A DNA stretch of 10,844 bases from Chthonomonas sp. UBA2387 (GTDB lineage Bacteria > Armatimonadota > Fimbriimonadia > Fimbriimonadales > Fimbriimonadaceae). Below are positions 1 through 6,840 of the stretch, piece after piece. The notes below the pieces were generated by a model. It was not told where the DNA came from, did no database searches, and saw nothing but the letters and a program-made list of their open reading frames with translations. Made by a program: the position numbers and the translations under genes. The number at the start of each line of letters is the position of its first letter. Positions within the stretch are counted from its first letter, which is position 1. The stretch spans positions 230-11,073 of the forward strand of contig DDSP01000019.1 in assembly GCA_002343445.1 (NCBI GenBank), written 5' to 3'.

Positions 1-1
1 C

Positions 2-238
2 AACGCCGCGATGAAGGCCGCCGCCGAGGGTTCGCTGAAGGGTTACCTGCAGTACAGCGACGAGCCGCTGGTCTCGACCGACATCATCGCCAACCCCTAC
101 TCCTCGATCTTCGACTCCGGGATGACCAAGGTGCTCGAGGGCAACTTCGCCAAGATCCTGGCTTGGTACGACAACGAGTGGGGCTATTCGGTCCGCGTGG
201 CCGACCTCTGCAAGTTCTTCGTCGAGAAGGGCCTCTGA
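2..238 (+). CDS. gap: glyceraldehyde-3-phosphate dehydrogenase, C-terminal end (5' truncated by window edge)
   Basis: This is the last 78 codons of a type I GAPDH, the glycolytic enzyme that converts glyceraldehyde-3-phosphate, phosphate and NAD(P)+ to 1,3-bisphosphoglycerate. The frame is open from base 2 and stops with TGA at 236-238. Seen in the sequence are the strongly conserved C-terminal signatures of the family: LVSTDIIANPYSSIFD, followed by the WYDNEWGYS block and the final amphipathic helix ending in FVEKGL. The catalytic Cys and the NAD-binding Rossmann half lie upstream, outside the window. A strong terminator follows at once, so pgk is not directly downstream on this transcript, unlike the common gap-pgk operon. 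The family is certain. Whether it is the glycolytic (GapA) or gluconeogenic (GapB) form cannot be decided from this fragment. Confidence 0.97.
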   Translation, partial: NAAMKAAAEGSLKGYLQYSDEPLVSTDIIANPYSSIFDSGMTKVLEGNFAKILAWYDNEWGYSVRVADLCKFFVEKGL

Positions 239-245
239 TCCGGGT

Positions 246-292
246 GTCGTCCTCCGGCGTTCTCGCCGGAGGACGACCTGCGCATCTTTTTT
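246..292 (+). terminator. Rho-independent terminator after gap
   Basis: A perfect 14-bp inverted repeat (left arm 246-259 GTCGTCCTCCGGCG, right arm 264-277) encloses a TTCT loop and starts 8 bases after the gap stop codon. A run of six T lies at 287-292. The T-run sits 9 bases beyond the stem, further than in the textbook form, but the stem is very stable and nothing else explains it. It should end the gap transcript and isolate it from the next gene. Confidence 0.8.
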
Positions 293-302
293 GTCTTCCA
301 CC

Positions 303-1199
303 TTGCGCTCACCTGAACGTGTTGCGCCAGAATTGGGTGTGCTTCTCGCTTCCGCGCTTCTCTTGGCCTCGCTGGGCCAAACTCAACCCTACGTTTCACC
401 CAACTTGGGCAAGATGGTGGAGCAATCCGCCGTGATCCTGCACAACCTCGTGCTCGAGATGAACAAGCAGGACCTGACCAACATGACGGCAAGGCTTGAT
501 TCCGGGGGCGCCATGATGGGTGGGGTTGTGCGGCCGGGCCAGAGCCTCGCCATGCTTCGCCTCGGGCCGGGAGACGACTACCACTATTTGATGGCTGCCG
601 GGTCGAATACGAACGCACGCATCGCGTTTCGGGTCAAGGACGCCAGTGGCAAGGTGGTTCGCGAAGCCAGGACTGAGGATGCCAGCGACCGCATCTACAC
701 GACGGTGCGCGAGTCCCATCGCTCGGCGGCCAACTGGACTTACGAAGCCGTCAACATGGCCAAGTCCGGCGACCCCATCGTTGTGACGATGATGGTGACG
801 CGTTCGGGAAGCAAGGGTCAGCCGCTCATCGTGGGCGACTTCTACAAGGCGATGGTCGCGCTATCCACGCAAGTCAAGGGCATGACCGACGAGAACTGGG
901 GGTTGATGCCTGGCCAGTCGAGCGTGGTCGGTGGCGTGGTTGCGGCTCGATCCGACCTGACGATGGGGCCGTTCAACATGGCCCAGGACACCTTCGTCCT
1001 CGCGTCGAGCGACGGCAAGTGCTCCGATTGGGAACTCTTCCTGTTGCGCGCGTCGAACGGCGCCGTTCTTGAGAAGGACACGGACACCGGCGATCAGCCG
1101 TTCGGACTCGTCTCGGGTCAGAACGCCCTCAACATCAAGCTTCAGAACACAAGCGAGTCCAACTCGTTTGGATGCTATGTTGTGATGCGAACGCCGTGA
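303..1199 (+). CDS. secreted protein of unknown function with two internal repeats
   Basis: I do not recognise a family. The N-terminus has a hydrophobic stretch, LGVLLASALLLASLG, followed by polar QTQP, which looks like a Sec signal peptide, so the protein is probably exported. The rest falls into two similar modules, each a short helix (around 42-70 and 184-200, numbered from a TTG at 291) followed by a beta-rich part (about 74-171 and 211-301). Both beta parts open with a hydrophobic pair plus GGVV (MMGGVV and VVGGVV) and close with a strand ending MVTR or VMRT. The start is uncertain. No ATG lies upstream of the signal peptide. TTG 303 gives a charged n-region (RSPER) before the hydrophobic core. 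TTG 291 falls in the terminator T-run. TTG 333 and GTG 339 would give a very short signal, and ATG 414 would remove it. No good Shine-Dalgarno is visible for any of them. Stop is TGA at 1197-1199. Confidence 0.72.
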   Translation: MRSPERVAPELGVLLASALLLASLGQTQPYVSPNLGKMVEQSAVILHNLVLEMNKQDLTNMTARLDSGGAMMGGVVRPGQSLAMLRLGPGDDYHYLMAAGSNTNARIAFRVKDASGKVVREARTEDASDRIYTTVRESHRSAANWTYEAVNMAKSGDPIVVTMMVTRSGSKGQPLIVGDFYKAMVALSTQVKGMTDENWGLMPGQSSVVGGVVAARSDLTMGPFNMAQDTFVLASSDGKCSDWELFLLRASNGAVLEKDTDTGDQPFGLVSGQNALNIKLQNTSESNSFGCYVVMRTP

Positions 1200-1205
1200 T
1201 CGTCA

Positions 1206-1223
1206 GCGGGGCGTTGTCCCCGC
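1206..1223. terminator. GC hairpin between convergent genes, possible bidirectional terminator
   Basis: GCGGGG (1206-1211) and CCCCGC (1218-1223) form a 6-bp stem with a 6-base loop in the 46-bp gap between two convergent stop codons. There is no T-run on either strand, so the call rests on position and stem only. Confidence 0.3.
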
Positions 1224-1245
1224 GCCGCACAAGGTAAGTCGCGCT

Positions 1246-2319
1246 TTAGGGTGGAGGAGGCGGCGGATCGCTGATCAGCGCGACGACCGCGTGCGCCGGC
1301 ACGGCCCACAACAGCGTAGACCGAAGCCGATTGAACCCGCCCACATGGCTGCTCACCGACATCGCGCCCGACTCCCCAGCGATGACGAGCACGCGCTTCC
1401 AACCGCCTGACTCGCTCCCCTCGTCCACAGAGTAGATCTCGTCCCAATCGAGCCGAAGTCGGCAGTTGCTCGCGTCGCACATCTCGATGCCGTCTGCGTC
1501 GAGCACCACCCGGGAGCGGGTCGCCTTAGTCCAGCCTGAGAGCGTATGAAACAAGGTGTGGGCTAGACCGAACGCCATCAATCCTAACCCGAACCACAGT
1601 TCGCTTGTCCAGGCTGTCCAGAACAGCCCCCCAAACGCCGAGCCTACGAGCAAAGATCCCATCAAGCCAAGGACGCCGTGCAACCTGCCCGAGAAGCGGT
1701 AGCGGAATACGACAGATTCGCGGGGAAGGATCCGGTGCCTTGGATCGGCGTCTTCCGGTTCGGGCCGGAGGCACATTTCGCTGATCGCGTGAACGAGTTC
1801 GGGCAACCGAGCGAACTCGGTGCCAAAGAAGAGCCTCTGCCTTTCGCTGACGAGTACGTAGCTTGGCAAGTTGCGTTCATTGAGGTCGCGCACAAACGCC
1901 ACGTTGTCACGGGGCGTCGCTTCAAACCTGACCCTTCCCAACCAGTCGAAGTGGCGGATGCTCTTGTGCCCAACGACGATCCGCTTGTTGACCGAGTAGA
2001 GGGCGCCGCACAGACCACCAAGTACGGGCACTGTGAATCCGGCAAGGCTGGACCAAATGTGATTGGGGTCTCGAGAGAGGCGCCCATCGTAAGTTACGCC
2101 CCCAAACCAAAGCCAAGTGAACACCGTTTGCCCCACTCCTGCGAGGCCAAACAACAGCAGGATTCCTGTAAAGGCAGGAGTCATCCAACCGGGGCGAAAC
2201 GTCTTCAACGCTTCGTCACGAGCCGGATAGACGGCGTCCGAGGTCAGCTGTGCCAGGTTGTACGTGGCTTTGCTCAGTGGTGTCCACCGGATGGCGCGAT
2301 CACGTGGCCGTAGCCACAC
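1246..2319 (-). CDS. four-helix membrane protein with PH-like segments, function unknown
   Basis: I do not recognise a named family. Numbered from GTG 2319, the protein (357 residues) has four likely transmembrane helices in two hairpins, about 47-73 with 88-110 and 213-235 with 238-260. After each hairpin comes a soluble part. The second (about 269-350, with VVLDADGIEM, a DWDEI turn and a following beta hairpin) resembles the bacterial PH-like fold found in YcxB/DUF304-type membrane proteins. The first (about 118-185, YVLVSERQRLFF then a helix) may be a more diverged copy. Both would face the same side, probably the cytosol. The first 46 bases overlap the end of the caspase-like lipoprotein gene in another frame, which suggests translational coupling. 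Other in-frame starts are TTG 2208 and ATG 2184; none has a clear ribosome binding site. The C-terminus is unusual, with six consecutive prolines before TAA. The role is unknown. Confidence 0.7.
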   Translation of the reverse strand: MWLRPRDRAIRWTPLSKATYNLAQLTSDAVYPARDEALKTFRPGWMTPAFTGILLLFGLAGVGQTVFTWLWFGGVTYDGRLSRDPNHIWSSLAGFTVPVLGGLCGALYSVNKRIVVGHKSIRHFDWLGRVRFEATPRDNVAFVRDLNERNLPSYVLVSERQRLFFGTEFARLPELVHAISEMCLRPEPEDADPRHRILPRESVVFRYRFSGRLHGVLGLMGSLLVGSAFGGLFWTAWTSELWFGLGLMAFGLAHTLFHTLSGWTKATRSRVVLDADGIEMCDASNCRLRLDWDEIYSVDEGSESGGWKRVLVIAGESGAMSVSSHVGGFNRLRSTLLWAVPAHAVVALISDPPPPPP

Positions 2320-4550
2320 CCATTCTGACCAGGATCGGGGAATGGGCCGAGCCCGTCGATCATGATCCCAGCCGGCGTGGCCGCGTGCATGTGCCAGTAG
2401 TCGCAGAACGGCGGGTGCGGGCCCCAGATCGTGTAGCCGGTGATGCGGTCGGAGCGGATTCTGTCGCCCTTCGAGAAGCGCTTGATGCCCCCGAGAACGA
2501 GGTCGTAATCCAGCGTGACCTCCTGATGGACGCGCACCGTGATCTCGGCCCGCAGGTCGTTGTGGTTGTCAATGGCCGCGATGAGCGCCACACCGATGTT
2601 CTGTCCGATGATCATCACGTTGCGCGACGTGACGCTCGGCTCGAAAACGATGCTTGCGGGGTTGGGCTGGGCGATGCCGTTGTCGGTCGAGCCCAGGACC
2701 ACCGACGACGCCCCGCCGACCACGGCACCCGTTCGATTAAGTTGGACGGTGGCCGTCGCGCCGACCGAGATGTCGATCGTGGTTTGGCTGAACTGAAGCT
2801 GGGAGCCCACGGTGATCGTGCCCGTCGCTTCGAACCGCTCACCCGTTCCCGCTCGCCCCGAGATGGTGTACGTCGTCGCTCCTTGCGCGACTCCCACGAA
2901 CGTGACGGGCAAACTGGCCGTATTGCCGAGGAACATGACGTTTGCGGTGCCTTGCAGCGTCGCGATGGACGTGTTGGCGACGGTGATGGTGGCTTCCAGG
3001 TAGGGTCCGTTGGGGAGCCCCGAGGGTCTCGGGATGTTGACCATCGCCGTCAGCCCGACCTGGACGATGCCCACGCTGGGCACCGTGGGCCACGGGGTGG
3101 CGTCGGTCTGGCCGATTCCGGCTGCCACCGGGTCCGAGGCGAGCATGGTTTCGTCCTCGGAGTGCTGCTTGCACCAGGCGGCCGCTTCGCGGAACGAGAC
3201 GAACCCGTCGCCGTTGCGGTCGGCTCGCGAGTCTTGGATGCACTTGAGGAACTCGCGCGTGTAGACGCCGTCCTGCCACTCAGAATCGTTGTTGTAGGTG
3301 GAGAACGCCAGTTTGTCGTCGTTGGCCGCCGTGACGATCTCGCCGGTCAAGCCGAGGTTTTGGAACGGTTCGATGGCAGCGGCGCTGTGGCAGGCGTCGA
3401 TCATCACGCAGACCTCGGCGATGCCCTGAAGCGCCCGCGCGAGGTGGTCGTAGTACATCAGCTCGGTGTTCCCGTCCCGTCCCTCCATGACCATCCCGAG
3501 CTTTTCACCGTGGCCACTGTAGTAGAAATAGACCTTTTTGTAGCCCCTGGACTTGATGTCTTCGATCATCAGTTTGGTGAGCCCGGGGGAGACGGGGCGG
3601 AACTCGGCGCGCATGTTGGATTCGGGCACGCGGCCGCTGTCGCGCAGGAAGTTGCGCATCGCGATCGCATCGAGCCGGGAGCCTTCGCAGTCGGGACCGG
3701 TGACGATGACCGCGCCGACTTCAGCGGGATCGTAGGGGACTCCGCCTCGCCGCGCAAACGTCTTTCCGAAGCCGACTTCGTCCCCGTAGTTCCAGTCGGC
3801 CGGCACCATAGCTCGAACGACTCCGGCCGATTCGATTCCGGGGTAGTATTGGGCTTGTTGGACCTGAGCGCGATCCACGAAGCCCGCCGCGTTGTCGGTG
3901 GCGTCCAAGACGACGATGCGCGTGGGGTGCGCGAATCGGGCTCCGGGCATGTCGTCCACCCAGAAGAGCCAACTCGCACCGCTTCCACCGCGCAGCGCAG
4001 GTGGCGGGGCGGTTCCACCGTGAGCATAGACGTGAACCCGATCGTCGGGCCCGAGCAGCGCGGGTCCGTGGACGCGGGAGCCGTTCTTGCCGAACTTGTT
4101 GCGGACGGCTTCGGTCGCCTCGGCGCCCGAAAGCGGCGGCGGGGCCATCGCGGTCACGGTCACGGCCACGGTGCCTTCCTCGCCCGTGCCCAGGTCGGTG
4201 ACGCTGACGAGGGTGGAGCCGTCGGGAAGGCCCGTGAGCGTCGCCGAAAACGTGCCCGATCCATCGGTCGAGCCCTCAAACATCTGGTGCCCTTCCGCGC
4301 CCTCGCCGCGCGCCACGCCCGCCGGGCCGACCACGCGGACCCGCCTACCCGACAGGGGACGCCCGTTGGCATCGGACAGCCGAACCGTGATTGGCGCGTC
4401 TGCGCCCGGAGCGATCACCATCCCGTTCTGGGCGCTGGCGAACACGATGCCGTCTCCGCCATTCCGGTTTGTCAGGCCCGACCCCCCGCACCCTGCGGCG
4501 AAGAGAAGGGCGGAGCACAACGTCAGAAGGGTCGTTCGGCAGGTGTTCAT
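2274..4550 (-). CDS. caspase-like (peptidase C14/clan CD) lipoprotein with EF-hand-type loop
   Basis: This encodes 758 residues starting at ATG 4550. Residues 1-21 are a lipoprotein signal peptide with charged start, hydrophobic core and lipobox-like FAAGC, so Cys21 should be lipidated after export. Residues about 36-134 form an Ig-like (Big-type) beta domain. Residues 141-275, containing FWVDDMPGARFAHP, are a conserved-looking linker or possible prodomain. Residues about 276-475 are a caspase-like cysteine peptidase: the catalytic His is H347 in YYSGHG and the Cys is C387 in DACHSA, the usual dyad of metacaspase/orthocaspase-type enzymes. Inside this domain, D444-R-N-G-D-G-F-V-S-F-R-E455 matches a complete 12-residue EF-hand loop, suggesting calcium dependence. 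Residues about 497-580 and 586-678 are further Ig-like sandwiches, and 700-758 is a His/Cys-containing tail. The frame stays open far upstream of the ATG, but that stretch is antisense to other genes and lacks a signal peptide. Substrate and biological role are unknown. Confidence 0.9.
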   Translation of the reverse strand: MNTCRTTLLTLCSALLFAAGCGGSGLTNRNGGDGIVFASAQNGMVIAPGADAPITVRLSDANGRPLSGRRVRVVGPAGVARGEGAEGHQMFEGSTDGSGTFSATLTGLPDGSTLVSVTDLGTGEEGTVAVTVTAMAPPPLSGAEATEAVRNKFGKNGSRVHGPALLGPDDRVHVYAHGGTAPPPALRGGSGASWLFWVDDMPGARFAHPTRIVVLDATDNAAGFVDRAQVQQAQYYPGIESAGVVRAMVPADWNYGDEVGFGKTFARRGGVPYDPAEVGAVIVTGPDCEGSRLDAIAMRNFLRDSGRVPESNMRAEFRPVSPGLTKLMIEDIKSRGYKKVYFYYSGHGEKLGMVMEGRDGNTELMYYDHLARALQGIAEVCVMIDACHSAAAIEPFQNLGLTGEIVTAANDDKLAFSTYNNDSEWQDGVYTREFLKCIQDSRADRNGDGFVSFREAAAWCKQHSEDETMLASDPVAAGIGQTDATPWPTVPSVGIVQVGLTAMVNIPRPSGLPNGPYLEATITVANTSIATLQGTANVMFLGNTASLPVTFVGVAQGATTYTISGRAGTGERFEATGTITVGSQLQFSQTTIDISVGATATVQLNRTGAVVGGASSVVLGSTDNGIAQPNPASIVFEPSVTSRNVMIIGQNIGVALIAAIDNHNDLRAEITVRVHQEVTLDYDLVLGGIKRFSKGDRIRSDRITGYTIWGPHPPFCDYWHMHAATPAGIMIDGLGPFPDPGQNGCGYGHVIAPSGGHH

Positions 4551-4658
4551 CGCTCTGAGAACCAGTCTAACACGACATCTTGGATTGCGGACACGGGTTT
4601 TTGCGCTGCTTGCCTGAACTCTTGGGGGCCCATGCCTCGGTTCTGATGGGCCTCCCTG

Positions 4659-4667
4659 TGTCATAAT
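4659..4667 (+). promoter_or_regulatory. extended -10 promoter element
   Basis: TG-T-CATAAT at 4659-4667 matches an extended -10 (TGnTATAAT) at all but one base. The expected transcription start is about 4673-4675, some 30 bases before the TTG start of the downstream gene. No good -35 is seen at 17-bp spacing, which extended -10 promoters can tolerate. Confidence 0.55.
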
Positions 4668-4691
4668 GCATCTTCGCGTCCAACGCCAGCC

Positions 4692-4697
4692 AAGGTG
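4692..4697 (+). promoter_or_regulatory. ribosome binding site deciding a TTG start
   Basis: AAGGTG lies 6 bases before TTG 4704. It is one of the few recognisable Shine-Dalgarno sequences in the window, and it favours TTG 4704 over the overlapping GTG 4695. Confidence 0.5.
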
Positions 4698-4703
4698 TCT
4701 CAT

Positions 4704-6515
4704 TTGTCTACCGAACTCAAACTGAAGCCAGAAGAATCGAAGGGCCGAGCCTATGTGGACCGGCTGTTGCTCGACCAACTCGCCGACCTCGAAGCCGTTG
4801 TCAAACTGGGCGAGATTGCTCAGCGACTCAGCGACCAAGGCATCGGTCTCGGTGCGGTGCGGTCTCTGTTGGCCTCGAATCCCTCGCGATTCGCTTACCA
4901 CGAGCGTCGCTGGCTGCCCGCGTCTCGCCTGGAATCGCTCGGTCGCCCCATGGCCGAGGCGATGCGGTTGGTGGTCGGCAAGTATGGCGGACCGTTGACT
5001 CTGGCGAAGGTCGTTTCGGAGTTGGCGCGAATCCGACCGAGCGCGAAGAACCTTGAAGAGGAAGTGCGACGCATCGCCAAGTACGACCCGTTGTTCATCC
5101 TGCTGGGAGACGAGCGGCTCTGCCTTTCGGAGTGGGCCTTCCTTGGCAAGGACCTGACCATCGAGCGGGCCTTCAAGCTGAATGGAGTCAGTTCCGAAGA
5201 CGTCGAGGCTGTTCGGAAGAAACTCGGCGATTTCGATTGGCGGGCTCAGGACGCCATCGAGAAGGCGGTCAAGCTGTGCTCCCCGGTGTCGATCAAGGCG
5301 CTTGGAGCCGCCGCTTGGCTCGATCTCAACCCGCAAGACCCGCGCTCGACCCTGGTGTTCGACGACGAGGCGTTCTTCAGCAAGGCGCTCGCCATTCCGG
5401 GTTATGTGTTCGTCGAAGGCGACTTGATGCCTGAGAAGGACTCGCCGAAGTGGATCGCGGCCGCCATGCGCGTCGCCGAGAAGCTGGTTGCGCAGATCGA
5501 AGTCGAAGATGCCGCTCCGATCGATGTCAAGGATGAAGACGTTGAGAGGATGGTCAATCTGGTCAAGTCTTCGGAAAAGACCGTGACCGGCACACGATTG
5601 CTCGAAGACTTCTACGAGATCACGGCGGCGAACCGAACCTTCCCCGACGACCTCTCGAACCTGATGGAGGCTCTGACCACGCGCAGCGACATCTGGTGGG
5701 TCGGTGGCGACCGCTTCCGCAAACCCAACTCGGCCCCGGACTTCGTGTTCAGCGTGCCCGAGGTCTTCCAGTTCGCGCCGAGCAGCGTGATGGATGAAGA
5801 GGGCGAACCAGTGGACGTCGAACTCGACGACGACGGTCTGAGCAGCACGCTCCGCAAGCTTCTGGTTCACCCGTTGGCGACCGACGTGCTGGACGAGGAG
5901 ATTCTGCCGCAGCCCAAGACCATGCCGCCGCAAATCCGGCTGGTCCTGAAGTCGTTGCACCGCGAACTCGGCACGTTCCCCATGTGCCAGATTCCGACCG
6001 GTTGGCTCGACGCCAAACCCAGCGTTCAGGAACTCATTCTTGTGGACGGCAACGGGCGGGAACTGCAGGTTTGGGCCAACCACGAGGCGCGGCTGCTGTT
6101 CGGTTTCATTGACTGGTGGTACGAGCAGGCGACCGAGAGCGGTGCCGTGTTTACGCTCACCAAGACGGGCAAGCCCAACGTGCTCGAGTTCGAGTGGCTC
6201 GATCAGCCGGACCCCGTGCTTTACATGACCTCCCAGCGCATGGAAGAACTGCGCGAACTGCAGGCCAACGCCGAGGGCAAGAGCACGCTCGCCTTGCTCA
6301 TCGAAGTCATGGCGCACTGGCCGAAGGGCGCGGACTTCTTCGCGATCCTCGCGCACCTCAACGTCGTCCGCCGGACCTCGCGCCGCATGGTGGCCTCGCT
6401 GCTCAGCAGCTACCAGTGCTTCCACCAGCGCTCGGGCTCCCCGCTCTGGCACTTCGACCCCAAGAAGGTCGAGCTCGGCTTCGACAAGACCAAGAAGCGG
6501 TTCGTCCGCAAGTAA
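4704..6515 (+). CDS. protein with multiple winged-helix-like segments, function unknown
   Basis: I do not recognise a named family. I prefer the TTG start at 4704 (603 residues) because AAGGTG at 4692-4697 lies 6 bases upstream as a Shine-Dalgarno. GTG 4695 is the alternative and would place the start inside that motif. The protein is soluble with no signal peptide. Several segments have the look of winged helices, with two or three helices followed by a short beta hairpin holding an aromatic: residues about 20-75 (SLLASNPSRFAYHERRW), 93-146 (ending FILLGDERLCLSEW), possibly 277-345 (ending IWWVGGDRF) and 523-590 (ending SPLWHF). The first resembles the HARE-HTH/RNA polymerase delta type. Residues 363-378 are strongly acidic and 438-510 look beta-rich. 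DNA binding or regulation is inferred from these resemblances only. rpsT follows after 33 bp. Confidence 0.75.
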   Translation: MSTELKLKPEESKGRAYVDRLLLDQLADLEAVVKLGEIAQRLSDQGIGLGAVRSLLASNPSRFAYHERRWLPASRLESLGRPMAEAMRLVVGKYGGPLTLAKVVSELARIRPSAKNLEEEVRRIAKYDPLFILLGDERLCLSEWAFLGKDLTIERAFKLNGVSSEDVEAVRKKLGDFDWRAQDAIEKAVKLCSPVSIKALGAAAWLDLNPQDPRSTLVFDDEAFFSKALAIPGYVFVEGDLMPEKDSPKWIAAAMRVAEKLVAQIEVEDAAPIDVKDEDVERMVNLVKSSEKTVTGTRLLEDFYEITAANRTFPDDLSNLMEALTTRSDIWWVGGDRFRKPNSAPDFVFSVPEVFQFAPSSVMDEEGEPVDVELDDDGLSSTLRKLLVHPLATDVLDEEILPQPKTMPPQIRLVLKSLHRELGTFPMCQIPTGWLDAKPSVQELILVDGNGRELQVWANHEARLLFGFIDWWYEQATESGAVFTLTKTGKPNVLEFEWLDQPDPVLYMTSQRMEELRELQANAEGKSTLALLIEVMAHWPKGADFFAILAHLNVVRRTSRRMVASLLSSYQCFHQRSGSPLWHFDPKKVELGFDKTKKRFVRK

Positions 6516-6528
6516 CATCGGGTACATT
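6501..6528 (+). promoter_or_regulatory. possible rpsT promoter
   Basis: TACATT at 6523-6528, preceded by GGG, could be a -10 box 20 bases before the rpsT start. TTCGTC at 6501-6506 is a weak -35 candidate at 16-bp spacing. Ribosomal protein S20 is usually transcribed on its own, which fits a private promoter here. The match is only moderate. Confidence 0.35.
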
Positions 6529-6548
6529 CTCTCCCCAGAACAAACGCT

Positions 6549-6803
6549 ATGGCGAATCTGAAATCCAGCAAGAAAGATCTGAAGCGCAGCGAAAAGGCGC
6601 GCCTCCGCAACCAGAGCACCAAGAGCGCGCTCAAGACGTTCGTGAAGAAGGCCCGCTCGGCCGATGCCGACACGTCGCCCGACGCCGTCGCTGCGGCCGT
6701 CAAGGCGCTTGACAAGGCCGTTCAGCGGGGGATCATCCACAAGAACCAGGCGGCGCGGCGCAAGTCCCGGTTGATGAAGGCCGTCAACGCCAAGGGTTCC
6801 TAA
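6549..6803 (+). CDS. rpsT: 30S ribosomal protein S20
   Basis: S20 is a primary 16S rRNA-binding protein of the small ribosomal subunit, a bundle of long helices lying in the body of the 30S. The 84-residue length is standard for the family. Its signatures are all present: MANLKSSKKDLKRSEKARLR at the start, STKSALKTFVKKAR in the first half, and LDKAVQRGIIHKNQAARRKS with SRLMKAVN at the end. It starts at ATG 6549, and no strong Shine-Dalgarno precedes it. It lies between two unrelated genes, as rpsT often does. In enterobacteria S20 represses its own translation, but nothing in this leader shows that directly. Confidence 0.98.
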   Translation: MANLKSSKKDLKRSEKARLRNQSTKSALKTFVKKARSADADTSPDAVAAAVKALDKAVQRGIIHKNQAARRKSRLMKAVNAKGS

Positions 6804-6825
6804 CCGAGCCCTCACGGGTGATCGG
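6804..6825 (+). terminator. weak interrupted hairpin after rpsT
   Basis: Right after the rpsT stop, CCGA (6804-6807) can pair with TCGG (6822-6825) and CCC (6809-6811) with GGG (6816-6818), around a TCAC loop with an internal bulge. There is no T-run and the next gene starts 16 bases on, so read-through is quite possible. Confidence 0.2.
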
Positions 6826-6840
6826 CATCGGAGTCCCACC

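Larger units (their letters stand above)
4551..4703. promoter_or_regulatory. divergent intergenic region between peptidase and winged-helix genes
   Basis: This gap of about 150 bp must carry promoters in both directions. The rightward one is clear (listed separately). For the leftward gene I see only a weak -10-like TTAGACT on the minus strand about 18 bases before ATG 4550 and no convincing -35. No terminator or RNA gene is visible. Confidence 0.45.

Noticed and set aside
184..618. Minus-strand open frames over gap and the repeat protein gene.
   Set aside because: They are antisense to gap and run through its terminator; composition is Arg/Ser/Pro-rich without any domain.
2250..4646. A 798-codon plus-strand open frame opposite the caspase-like gene.
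   Set aside because: It is fully antisense to a gene with clear catalytic motifs; the product is rich in Arg, Asp, Val and His repeats and shows no fold.
4667..4726. A 19-codon frame beginning at ATG 4667 and overlapping the start of the winged-helix gene, considered as a leader peptide.
   Set aside because: Its ATG lies within the -10 box, upstream of the expected transcription start, and has no ribosome binding site.
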